Below, in pieces: positions 1 through 7,594 of a stretch of 12,500 bases of DNA. The position numbers and the translations under genes are program-made. Origin of the DNA: Trachelipus rathkii (taxonomy: Eukaryota > Arthropoda > Malacostraca > Isopoda > Trachelipodidae); assembly GCA_015478945.1 (NCBI GenBank), contig JABUQX010095283.1, positions 5,001 through 17,500 on the forward strand. The letters are read 5' to 3'. Within the stretch, counting starts at the first letter, position 1. The number at the start of each line of letters is the position of its first letter. The notes under the pieces are model-generated. The model made no database searches. It was not told the DNA's origin and saw only the letters and a list, made by a program, of their open reading frames with translations.

Positions 1-882
1 CGTTTTTCTAATTTGCAGTGTTCCAAATTTTCACTTATTCTTTATGCTCTTTTGTCCACCTTCGACTGACCAAAAGTATTAAAACTCCAATATTAAACAA
101 TCCTCTCGTTTTCTTATTTCTTTGAGATCACCATGTGGGTGATATCCATGTTCAGTAGTACCTATGATGTTTCCTCTCTTGTACTGAATATAGACTTGAT
201 GAAATTGCATTCCATATTTCCTTTTACATCGACCGCGCACGGATAACGAAAAAAGCTTGAAAAAGGCTTGGAGATGAAAGCTACATAATAAATTTCTTTC
301 TTAACTTATAATCCATTATTATACACGCCCTCAAGATTTTTTTTGCATTAATTTTGTTAGAGAAAAATATATAAAAGATGAACTATTTATAAGTCATTTT
401 CTAGATCAGATTAAAAATCCATGATTGATTTTTTTTGTTGGGTGGGGGGGGGAGGGAGAGGCTCCTCAAGGGTTTCTATTTTCACTTACGTAATAAAATT
501 TATAATTTTTATATTTATTTTTTCTCTAAATTTAAGTGATGCTTGTAGAAATAATAAAAAAATCATGAATGGAAAATAATAACCAGTTGAAATATTTTTT
601 TGATGGTGGGTCTCAGGAAAAAAAATAATCAAAACGTAAATTTCAAACATTTTTTCTAAGATTAGGGCCCTTTGTTTACTTATCACTATACATAAATTTC
701 AATAAAATATCTTTCAAAACTTTTAATATACGTATATATGTTATACACTGACCAAATTGTATAAAAATCTATAATATAGTTTTAATGTACGGATCTTTTA
801 GCTGTGAAGAAGTAAAGTATAAAAATATGTTAAAAATGGATTATTCCAAAATCCCAACTATTTTATTATTCATCTGCTTTAG
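1..882. other. AT-rich non-coding sequence, no gene recognised
   Basis: About 880 bases of AT-rich sequence with many A and T runs. No frame of convincing length or composition is present on either strand; the minus-strand frame at 486-686 is a low-complexity, Phe/Ile-rich reading of AT-rich DNA. The only distinctive element is the G-rich tract annotated separately at 440-461. The last 20 or so bases before 883 form a T-rich run ending in AG, a possible splice acceptor. Confidence 0.6.
440..461 (+). other. G-rich tract with G-quadruplex potential
   Basis: On the plus strand GGG (440-442) is followed by T, nine G (444-452), A, GGG (454-456) and a further purine-rich AGAGG. The nine-G run can supply two GGG segments, so four G-triplets with very short loops are available. 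It is the only such G run in the first 10 kb of an otherwise very AT-rich window. Quadruplex formation is inferred from the pattern only. Confidence 0.5.
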
Positions 883-1122
883 ATGAAATTTTCAAAGTAT
901 ACATACATAACGCAACAAGACAAACATGTTTTATTTATGGCATTTGTATCTTATGCCCGACAGTTATCTCAATACCCAGCTGTGCCCATTTTGATTACTG
1001 GGCCCATACCCTTTGTCAAAAACTTCAAAATTAAACTAGAAACAGTATTAAATACTATAAAGCCTCTTAAAAAGAATCTTTACTATCTGATGACCAAAGA
1101 AAAGTTACATGCCTACAAGTAA
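883..1122 (+). CDS. Hypothetical open frame or possible exon, 79 codons
   Basis: An open frame of 79 codons that starts with ATG and ends with TAA. I do not recognise the product. It begins MKFSKYTYITQQDK, has a short hydrophobic stretch near residues 30-45 (including PAVPILITGPIPF) and a Lys-rich C-terminal half, with no motif I can name. The ATG lies directly after a T-rich tract ending in AG (869-882), which looks like a splice acceptor. A GTAATC at 1119 could be a donor, so it could be an internal exon rather than a complete gene. Composition is more varied than in the other AT-driven frames, but a frame of this length can occur by chance in a window of this size. There is no recognisable neighbour to support it. 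Confidence that it is really coding is low. Confidence 0.18.
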   Translation: MKFSKYTYITQQDKHVLFMAFVSYARQLSQYPAVPILITGPIPFVKNFKIKLETVLNTIKPLKKNLYYLMTKEKLHAYK

Positions 1123-1364
1123 TCCAAATTTTGAATGTAAACTGAAAGGAAACTGCTTTCAAGAATTACTGTATTTATCAAACTCTAGAAACATGTGCTT
1201 CTTTAGCTTCAACCCAAAATAGTCAAAATATTTTTTCATTAAAAAATTCTGTATTTTTTATGGGCTTCCCACTCAACCTACCGCTCTTCCTGACATATTT
1301 AAAGAAATGTAAATAACTTTAGCACTTTCATCCATTTCCAATATATTCTGTTTTTCATTTATTT
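1123..1364. other. AT-rich gap, nothing recognised
   Basis: Stretch between two candidate open frames, with A/T runs and no motif, repeat or frame I can support. If 883-1118 were an exon this would be intronic, but no convincing matching acceptor is visible. Confidence 0.4.
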
Positions 1365-1791
1365 GTGTCTTTCGGCTTAACAACTGCAATCTTACTTTCT
1401 GCTAATCTTTTCCTCATGCGTTTCCTCATGAGATTCCGGTGCTATTACTCCTTTTCTACCTCTTTCCAAATAATTTATACGGAACATTTAATTTATTATA
1501 AATACTTGAATTCTGAAATTTCTAAGCTAATCAATAAAAAATTATATGTTCCTGATGACGTCTCTCATGTTGTTCATAAAACTTGGGCTTCCGAACGTGC
1601 TCCATTCCACGATAAATTATTTGTCTTTGCCCAGCAACTTCAACCTTTCTGTCCTACTGAAAGCTTGGCCCAATCATCCTAAAGAGAAGAATCCTTTCAA
1701 CGCTTTATCTAAGGCTGCGAAGCCGGTAGGTTATTTTCAGATAATTTATTTTTTCCATTCTAATTTTCACTCCGGACACAATTATTATTAA
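1365..1791 (+). other. Overlapping open frames in pyrimidine-rich DNA, possible decayed coding sequence
   Basis: Two overlapping plus-strand frames: one at 1365-1682, which begins at TTG, not ATG, and one at 1546-1791. Neither product is recognised. The plus strand is rich in C and T, and stop codons are purine-rich, so long frames can arise from composition alone. A GTAGGT at about 1726 after an AAG CCG codon pair resembles a splice donor, and a TTCAATCAG at about 1850 resembles an acceptor. No complete gene model can be drawn. I treat it as a possible relic or background, not as a gene. Confidence 0.15.
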
Positions 1792-1918
1792 ATTGCAATA
1801 ACAAATTTGAAAAATTCTTTCCTGTGAAAAATTTATTTTCTTTCGTCTTCAATCAGAACTTTTTAAAACTTGTTCACCCAAAACTTTGCTGCCTTACTTA
1901 TAAGATTCTCAATTCAAA

Positions 1919-1972
1919 CTCCAGCTCCGGCTCCGACTCCGACTTCCACTTCGACTCCGAATCAGGCTCCGG
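1919..1972 (+). repeat. Hexanucleotide tandem array, consensus CTCCGA
   Basis: Nine six-base units in register: CTCCAG, CTCCGG, CTCCGA, CTCCGA, CTTCCA, CTTCGA, CTCCGA, ATCAGG, CTCCGG. It is GC-richer than its surroundings. In one frame it reads as a Pro/Thr/Ala run (TPAPAPTPTSTSTP) and in another as Ser/Gly/Asp (SSSGSDSD). Both are typical low-complexity readings of such an array, so neither is evidence of a gene. Confidence 0.75.
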
Positions 1973-2026
1973 TTAAGGTTTTAATGCCTCAAAACCTCTG
2001 TTCCTCTATCTTTCTACTTGAAATAA

Positions 2027-2359
2027 ATTTCACACAACTACAGCATTCCTCCGAAAACACAGAACACACAACCTTCGTTTGATAGTAATATTCTTTGGTC
2101 TTCATATCCTCGTGATCTATCGAAGAAAGACACACTGTTTCTAATAACAAAAAATTCAACAAAAAGTTTTTGGATTTTTCCTCTAGAGCTTTTCATATCA
2201 CTGAAATTATACCCAAACGTATGTAAAGAGCGTATGGAGAATGTATCAATCATCTGAGATAGTTCCACTCATAAAGATCTCGCCAAAATGGTTATGTCTA
2301 AGACATTTTATAATATTTACTCTTCAGCGTTTTACAGATTCTATAAATTCTCTTTCTGA
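2027..2359 (+). pseudogene. Candidate degraded coding segment of unknown type, one internal stop
   Basis: After a TAA at 2024-2026 the frame stays open for 110 codons except for a single TGA at 2255-2257, closing at a TGA at 2357-2359. With stops expected about every 12-13 codons at this base composition, this is notable but not decisive given the number of frames in the window. The reading before the stop includes NILWSSYPRDLSKKDTLF and WIFPLELF, and after it KMVMSKTFYNIYSS. It is mixed in composition, unlike simple-repeat readings. I do not recognise a family. It could be an exon fragment, a decayed element or chance; the pyrimidine bias favours chance openness. Confidence 0.15.
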
Positions 2360-2546
2360 TCAACGAACTCTTGTGTCACCTTCATTAATCTTTCTCTATA
2401 ATACTTTACTGAGTAGCTTTGGTACATATATATTTCAATTCGCTTCTCCACACAACCTCATCTTTTCACTTTTCGCCTCTTTGACTCAACACTTAAAGAC
2501 TAGGCCCAATTTATATATATACATATATATACATAAAAAAAATATA

Positions 2547-2830
<284 letters not shown>

Positions 2831-2836
2831 GTATAT

Positions 2837-2855
2837 TAGGGTGGGTCGATAATCT
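2837..2855 (+). repeat. hAT-like terminal sequence at outer end of left copy
   Basis: TAGGGTGGGTCGATAATCT directly follows TA-repeat DNA and marks the outer limit of similarity with the right arm. The counterpart near 9697-9716, read on the minus strand, is corrupted (TAGTGATAGTGGTCGTGAAT). The TAGGGTGGG start fits the general form of many hAT terminal inverted repeats. No intact partner terminus was found at the inner end of the same copy, so its identity as a terminal inverted repeat is an inference. Confidence 0.45.
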
Positions 2856-3205
2856 AATTTCAAAGATCGTAAGGTAAAAGTAGTTGTGGCTAACTGAAAT
2901 GAGAATCCATACAAAATTTCAGAAAGATTAAATAAATATTCGCTTACGGATTTGCATTTAAAAATTGTTCCTATAAAGAATGCTAACTTCGTTTTATTCA
3001 GTTTCTGCAATCAACAGGCACATCATAGTTTTTTATTGCATTAAATTTATATTATTACTTATATTTTATTTCTAAAGTAGAATAAGGCTTAAGGGATTGT
3101 AATAATATGTTTTTAAATGTATATTTAATGCAACACGTGAAATACAAATACATATTTTTTTTACTACCAATTTCATTGTAATTTTTGCCAAAATGCAAAC
3201 AAACG

Positions 3206-3591
3206 TTATTTGAACGGTTTGCATACATATTCATATACATCATCATATGACTGATGATAATGTCCTTTTGAGATAAATGGCTGACACATGTTCCTGCTTA
3301 GTACTTTAGTAAGGATGAACCTGTGTCGATTCTCAAAACCGTACACATGATTTGAAGCTTCCGCTACTTATTTTACACTTCTTTCAACGCTCTGGGAGTG
3401 AGATGGGAAGTCTGAAAATATCTGGATTTATGTTGTTGTCAATAAATGACTTGATTTCCGCATCGGTAAAATGCCGTGTGGTTGGTGGCTCTACAACGTC
3501 ATTTTCAGAAAGGTCGATAAATCCACAACAGTGCTTGGCATTCCAATTCAACTGTGGAATTCTCTTCACAAGTTTCTGATGAACTTCCATT
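3206..3591 (-). pseudogene. Exon 3 of left transposase pseudogene, frameshifted C-terminus
   Basis: Starts after the acceptor with MEVHQKLVKRIPQLNWNAKH and is open to a TGA at about 3384. A frameshift near 3410 moves the C-terminal part into another frame, SDFPSHSQSVERSVK, followed by a TAA and then VAEASNHVYGFENRHR. The stop used in the right copy is lost: TAT replaces TAG after GAA, so the frame would run eight more codons to TAA 3206-3208. SQSVER resembles the SxxxER of hAT C-terminal dimerisation regions. Confidence 0.6.
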
Positions 3592-3738
3592 CTGCAAATG
3601 TAAGAGCAAATATATTAAAGTTCTATGATATTTTAATGCAAACGCTTATTTAAAAAGTTAATTGTGAACGTTACATTAATTATTATTTGTTATTTATTAT
3701 TTTTATGGTATTTTTATATTAAGTGATTGAAAATTTGC
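3592..3738 (-). other. Intron 2 of left transposase pseudogene, GC donor
   Basis: On the minus strand the exon ends ATTAGAAAAAG and the intron begins GCAAATTTTC. It ends TTACATTTGCAG before AATGGAAGTTCATCAG. In the right copy the same junction has GTAAAG (8786) and an acceptor at 8947. The left donor is therefore GC where the right copy has GT, either a tolerated GC-AG intron or a decay mutation. Phase 2 in both copies. Length 147 bp here, 162 bp in the right copy. Confidence 0.7.
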
Positions 3739-4385
3739 CTTTTTCTAATATGGAGTATAGATTGAAGACCAAGATTTCTGATAGGTTTTTCATCATCTTT
3801 CGCCATTGCATATAGGAAATTTTCAGGTAGAAGACAGAAAGCATTACCTTGGATGTTCTTCTTTGCAATGGCTTTTACATCCCTGTATGTGAGAAGATTC
3901 AGTCTTGTAAAGACAGAGAAGAGGATGCGAGGAGCATCATGCAGTTTGGATGACGCCTTTATTTCGAACCACGCTGGAGCATAAACCTGAACAATAAATT
4001 GAACCAACTTTTTCAAACACAAGTTTGGTTCTTTGTCCCTTGTGTACAAACAGAGAATTTGTATGACAAGAGCTAACCACCTAGCATGATTCGGTGGACC
4101 AATTTTATAACCAGCCCATCTCTCATCTACATTACCCGACCAAATTCCCTTGCAATACTCATACAAAAGCCTTTGATCATGACTAAGATCTTTTAGCACT
4201 TTCTCTGACATGCATCCGTCAATAGTTGGAGTTTCCACAGCTTCAAACGTTACCTGAGCGATATCCTGGAGATTTTCTGCCCATCTGTGCCCAATTGATC
4301 CACTAAAACTTTTTGGCCCAGTTGTAACATTGTCCATTTTTCTGAAAATAGCTCTTAATAGCAGTTCATTCTCATGAAGTGCACA
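3714..4385 (-). pseudogene. Exon 2 fragment of left transposase, longest open piece with CxxH motif
   Basis: From just after the stop at 4386-4388 this frame is open for more than 200 codons. It starts CALHENELLLRAIFRKMDNV, then TGPKSFSGSIGHRWAENL, DQRLLYEYCKGIWSGNVDER, NHARWLALVIQILCLYTRDK, VYAPAWFEIKASSKLHDAPR and LLPENFLYAMAKDDEKP. CALH fits the CxxH motif of hAT transposases. The blocks from SFSG to LLPENF match a transposase-like family I recall from arthropod proteomes but cannot name. The last codons before the stop at 3714 (about ANFQSLN in DNA terms) lie inside intron 2, whose donor is at 3738; splicing joins residue K-R to MEVHQKLVKR. The ATG at 4337 is internal, not the start. Confidence 0.7.
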
Positions 4386-4581
4386 TTAAATAATATGCAG
4401 TTTTCTTCACAATAATTATTCTAGTTTAACAATTAAGCCACTTTTATGCCCGGTATTAATTGCGGTATTACCAAGAAGGATAGCTTGGATACTGTCAATG
4501 ATATAATATTCCTGAGGAGCATCGAGTGTCTCTTGAGCAAGTACATCACCGGCGGTGCAATAGTAGAGACTGCTCTATGGG

Positions 4582-4797
4582 TCAAGTACGTGCCGGAAGA
4601 TTTTCAATCTTCACTAGTGAAGAAGGTGAGGTGATGTTCTGATTTGACATTTTTTTTAAAGCTAAAAAAAATTCAGCTTTACGTGAATCTATATTTTCAT
4701 ATGTTAGAGTGTGGTGGTCGACTTTACCATCCACACCAATACAAATGAACTGCTTATTTTTTTCTGATTGCACACCTTCCCTTACAACTTTTATCAC
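4582..4797 (-). pseudogene. Exon 2 fragment of left transposase around the IGVDGK motif
   Basis: This open piece reads IKVVREGVQSEKNKQFICIG, then VDGKVDHHTLTYENIDSRKA, and ends at a stop in LPART. The Asp of GVDGK (4729-4731) is kept in the right copy (7699-7701) and is a candidate for the first acidic residue of an RNase H-fold catalytic set. That is an inference from motif position. The true frame continues after a shift with YLTHRAVSTIAPPVMYLL and leads to the LLGNT motif near 4464-4480. The frame must also shift upstream to join FNEVPRYAMELVRGECSSKL. Confidence 0.55.
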
Positions 4798-4978
4798 AAT
4801 TTCATTGATATCAATATCAGGTTTTGTATGTGTTTGATATCATGCAACAAAGCATTCGCAAGACCCGCGCCTAGTTTTGAAGAGCATTCTCCTCGAACAA
4901 GTTCCATTGCATATCTGGGAACTTCGTTAAATTGTAGACTTCTGACGTTATCTTTCTCGGCTGCCATTCATGTTCTTC

Positions 4979-5105
4979 CTGAATTAAAATGAAACACACA
5001 TCCTTGTAGTTTGTAATATAAATATTGTTTTGGTCAAATATATTGATATATAAGTTACTGTATTTAACATAAGATGAAAGTAAATATTACATAAAAAAAA
5101 CTTAC
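4979..5105 (-). other. Intron 1 of left transposase pseudogene
   Basis: On the minus strand the exon ends GGATCTAAATGTGAG and is followed by GTAAGTTT. The intron closes with TTTTAATTCAG before GAAGAACATGAATGGCAGCC. The right copy has the same intron at 7288-7411 with the same GTAAGT donor and TTTTAATTCAG acceptor, and the reading frame is phase 0 in both. Length is 127 bp here and 124 bp in the right copy. Conservation of both splice sites in two copies supports it. Confidence 0.8.
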
Positions 5106-5177
5106 CTCACATTTAGATCCTTCTATATGTTCAGGTGACTCAGCAATCACGGAAGATCCTGGTAGCTGCTCAACCTG

Positions 5178-5519
5178 TTATTGAGTAGGTTCTTGTCCCT
5201 GCTTATGTTTAGTCCTTCTTTGACGTTTGACCGAAGCTTTATCCACTGAAGGCAGCTGATATGTTTCCATGGGTCCTATTTTAGATCTCTGATCCCGTAG
5301 GTATGCTCTGACTTCACGTGGTACCTTTACACCTCGAGAGCAAACACATATAATATGTTCTTGAACACAGTGGTCAATCGTACGGAGTAAGCGTGAATCA
5401 CTGCAAGGTAAGGTATCCAGAGAACAGTAACATGCGGAAATATCGAAAAGTCTATTCAATTTTGCATCTAGAGTGTTTTTGGCACGTGTTTTATAATGCT
5501 TACGATTAATATCTTTCAC
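5178..5519 (-). pseudogene. Exon 1 fragment of left transposase: Cys/His-rich N-terminal region
   Basis: The longest unbroken piece of exon 1, 113 codons. It reads from KDINRKHYKT through FDISACYCSLDTLPC and HCVQEHIICVCSRGVKVP to DQRSKIGP and a basic tail (VKRQRRTKHKQ). The cysteines and histidine (CxC, C, CxxxHxxCxC) suggest a zinc-binding DNA-recognition module, which is common in transposases; this is inferred. The piece ends at TAA 5178-5180, where the right copy has AAA, so the stop is a point mutation. Frameshifts separate it from the true start at 5788, where a 56-codon piece (5618-5788) is followed by a shifted piece with IYQWLIKKDIKYVW. Confidence 0.6.
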
Positions 5520-5874
5520 AAGAATAAAAAGGTCTTTAGTTTTTTTTATCTATGAATTTATCAGTAATCACAGGTAGTCTTGGATTCACTGTAGACCAAA
5601 CATATTTTATATCCTTTTTAATAAGCCACTGATATATCACAGCTAGGGTTCACATGAGTAAGGTGATAATAATACTGAATAATCTGCCTGTAAATACATA
5701 GTTTAGTCATTATTAATTCACATGGACCTTCATTATACTTTTCCTTAACTAGGTTTCTGGTTAGAGGTCTAGGATGAATTTTTGACATTTTTAAGATTTT
5801 AATATAAATGAATAAAGTCTAAGCAAATTATTGATATAAAAAACACTTATACGATTTGAACAGACGTAAAACCT

Positions 5875-6459
5875 ATATATATATATATATATTAATTATC
5901 TAATATAATTATATATATATACAGATGATATTATAGATTAAATTATTTATAATATAGTATAATATAGTATAATATATTGTAACTGCATTTTAAATGAAGC
6001 CCTACCAATTTTGAGAGAAATCTGACGTAATCCTGCTTCCGAATTTGACCCCCAATATTCCAACTTAACCGTGCATCTCCTCCCTCAAATTTCCGTCATA
6101 GCGACTCATCAATAAATCCTGTTTGAGTCATCAGAGTCATCGAAAATCTTCTTAGAATGTGTCATATAATTATGCCAAAGATTTTGCACACATGGGCGAC
6201 AATGCTGAGGCAGTTGCAAAGTGGTTACAAGATCAAATAAGTTAGTGATGTGATGTGCTCTCTTAATTTTTAGTAAATATTAATGTATAATATATATATT
6301 ATGTTTCTAATATATAGACTGTTTGTGTGAGAAATATAATTTAAAAAAAAATTAGGTTACCTATTTTAATAAATATAGCAGAGAAGACCAGAAACAATTT
6401 GTGTAGTTGAGTATTATTATTATAATATATACTCTCCTGTAGATATAATAAGTAGTTAA
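5875..6459. other. Spacer between the two transposon copies
   Basis: About 585 bases with no visible match between its two sides. It begins with TA-rich DNA (5873-5990), including a (TA)9 run, continues with a more balanced unique segment (5990-6250) containing a small ATG frame, and ends in AT-rich sequence (6250-6459). The pseudogenes on both sides read away from it, so any transposon promoters would lie at its edges. No paired terminal inverted repeats or target-site duplications can be defined because both edges are TA-rich. Confidence 0.6.
6192..6240 (+). CDS. Candidate first coding exon, ATG to splice donor, product unknown
   Basis: ATG at 6192 lies in CACACATGG, a favourable start context (purine at -3, G at +4). 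It opens a 16-codon frame, MGDNAEAVAKWLQDQI, followed by one extra base and GTTAGT at 6241, a plausible splice donor with G at +5. Without splicing the frame ends after AGT at TAG. The preceding 200 bases (5990-6190) are the least AT-biased part of the spacer and could be 5' UTR. The peptide is hydrophilic and helix-like, and its composition is unlike chance readings of TA-rich DNA. No downstream exon was identified. It could be a host exon, part of an upstream region of the right transposon copy, or chance. Confidence 0.2.
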
Positions 6460-6556
6460 TAGTTTTACGGTCTAGATCTCAAATCGTATACAGTGGTTTT
6501 TTAATATCAATAATTTGCTTAGACTTTATTATTGTTATAATTAACAAATCATAAAA

Positions 6557-6682
6557 ATGCCAAAAATTCATCCTAGACCTCTAACCAGAAACCTAGTTAA
6601 GGAAAAGTATGGTGGTGGTCCATGTGAATTAATAATGACTGAACCATGTACTTACAGGCAGATTATTCAGTATTTAATCTGA
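6557..6682 (+). pseudogene. Right transposase N-terminal fragment, 41 codons
   Basis: ATG at 6557 begins MPKIHPRPLTRNLVKEKY, then GPCELIMTEPCTYRQIIQY and a TGA at 6680-6682. The left copy has the matching start at 5788 with the same first 18 residues except S for P at position 2. Two copies agreeing at the protein level from the ATG onwards, with weaker agreement upstream, supports this as the true start. Confidence 0.6.
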
Positions 6683-7287
6683 TCACCTTACTGCATGTTG
6701 TAACCCTGCTGTTGTTATTATTCCAGATGTTCTTATTTAAAAGAGATATATCACCACTATTCATATGTTTTTCTGCGTCTATCAGTTGACAAAATTCCAA
6801 GACTACCTGTATTACTGATAAACATCATAAGATAAAAAACTACAAGAGCTATTTTATTTCTTATGTGAAGAGATTTTTATATCGCGTAAGCACTTATAAT
6901 CCATAAAACAGCGTGCATATAAATATCACTGCCTTAGAAATAGCAAAACTTTTGTTAATAATGTTATCTTTTTCTGTCCTGATAAATTCTCCCGCATGTT
7001 CACTGTTCTCTGGATACCTTACTTGCAGTGATTCTCACGCTTCTCCTAGATGCCACTGTGTTCAGCATATTATATGTGTTTGCTCTCGAGGTGCAAAGGT
7101 ACCACGTGAAAAAAGAGCATAAATACGGATCGTAGATCTAAAATAGGACCCAAGGGAACATATCAAATGTCAAAGAAGGACTAAGCATCAGCAGGGACAA
7201 GAACCTACTCAAAAACAGGTTGAGCAGCTACCAGGATCTTCCATGAATGCTGAGTCACCTGAACATATAGAAGGGTCTAAATGCAAG
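6683..7287 (+). pseudogene. Right transposase exon 1 remainder with Cys/His remnant
   Basis: Broken continuation of exon 1. It matches the left copy in scattered blocks: CCAAGACTACCTGTATTACTGATAAA near 6798, CATGTTCACTGTTCTCTGGATACC near 6997, and the Cys/His segment HCVQHIICVCSRGAKVPRE near 7049-7108. The open frame over 6913-7122 is in the correct frame only in its last 40 or so codons. After a frameshift near 7122 similarity continues through CTACTCAAAAACAGGTTGAGCAG, where the AAA codon shows that the left copy's TAA (5178-5180) is a mutation. The exon ends at AAG before GTAAGT. Confidence 0.5.
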
Positions 7288-7411
7288 GTAAGTTTTTTTC
7301 TAATATTTTCTTTCATCTTATGTTAAATATAGTAACTAATAAATCAATATATTCGATCAAAACAATATTTATATTACAAACTTTAAGGATGTGTGTTTCA
7401 TTTTAATTCAG
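7288..7411 (+). other. Intron 1 of right transposase pseudogene
   Basis: Begins GTAAGTTTTTTTC after the codons GGG TCT AAA TGC AAG and ends TTTTAATTCAG before GAAGAACATGAATGGCAG. Both sites match the left copy's intron (4979-5105). The flanking codons are in phase 0. Confidence 0.8.
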
Positions 7412-7594
7412 GAAGAACATGAATGGCAGCCGAGAAAGATAACGTCAGAGCTCACTACTTCACAATTTAACGAAGTTCCTCAGATAATTGCACAATTGAG
7501 TACTTGTTCAGATGAGAGAATGCTCTTCATAAACTCTAGGCGTCGAAGGTTTCTTGCTGAATGCTTTTGTATTGGCATGATATCCAAACCATAA
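7412..7594 (+). pseudogene. Right transposase exon 2, opening segment
   Basis: Reads EEHEWQPRKITSELTTSQFN directly after the acceptor and stays open to TAA 7592-7594; the same frame also runs back into the intron to 7391. The first 12 residues are identical to the left copy; later parts match only after frameshifts. Its true continuation corresponds to FNEVPRYAMELVRGE in the left copy, here FNEVPQIIAQLST after an indel. Confidence 0.5.

Larger units (their letters stand above)
3206..5788 (-). pseudogene. hAT-like transposase pseudogene, left copy, three exons
   Basis: Comparison with the right copy gives a gene of three exons (5788-5106, 4978-3739, 3591-3206) and an intact length of about 770 residues. 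Exon 1 starts MSKIHPRPLTRNLVKEKY and carries a Cys/His cluster (CYC, then CVQEHIICVC) followed by DQRSKIGP, possibly zinc-binding. Exon 2 contains IGVDGKVDHHTL, an LLGNT motif where the right copy keeps an Asp, then CALHENEL, a CxxH motif like that of hAT transposases. The conserved block ends in LLPENFLYAM. Exon 3 carries SQSVERSVK, like the hAT C-terminal SxxxER. Breaks seen: frameshifts near 5640, 5530, 4935, 4830, 4590 and 3410; stops at 5178-5180, 4386-4388 (in IGC-ALH), about 4404 and 4420; and the normal stop lost, so reading runs on to 3206. It is not functional. The superfamily is inferred from motifs; another RNase H-fold family is possible. Confidence 0.75.
2837..5874 (-). mobile_element. 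Left arm: degraded hAT-like DNA transposon copy (minus-strand orientation)
   Basis: This stretch, read on the minus strand, matches 6460-9716 on the plus strand over almost its whole length. Matches include the outer 3' flank, three exons, two introns and about 85 bases of upstream sequence ending near ACGTCTGTTCAAATCG. By eye the arms are roughly 80% alike with many small indels. The outer end (2837) begins TAGGGTGGGTCGATAATC, which resembles the TAGGGTGGG-type termini known from hAT elements. The inner end runs into a TA array at about 5873-5890, and no matching inverted terminus is visible there. A minus-strand AATAAA at 3065-3070 is conserved in the other arm (9462-9467) and is a candidate polyadenylation signal. 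The element carries one transposase pseudogene. Confidence 0.85.

Noticed and set aside
2038..2268. Minus-strand 76-codon frame
   Set aside because: It overlaps the plus-strand open stretch and follows from the same pyrimidine-rich composition. No motif or start context supports it.
3384..3653. Plus-strand frames at 3352-3579 and 3471-3653
   Set aside because: They are antisense shadows of left transposase exon 3, whose identity is set by its match to the right copy.
4446..4992. Plus-strand frames at 4446-4634 and 4768-4992
   Set aside because: They are antisense to left transposase exon 2; the minus-strand reading carries the conserved motifs.
5865..5900. A matching inner TAGGGTGGG-type terminus for the left copy
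   Set aside because: The inner edge reads TAGGTTTTACGTCTG on the minus strand, which shares only the first few bases with the outer terminus. That is too weak to call a terminal inverted repeat pair.
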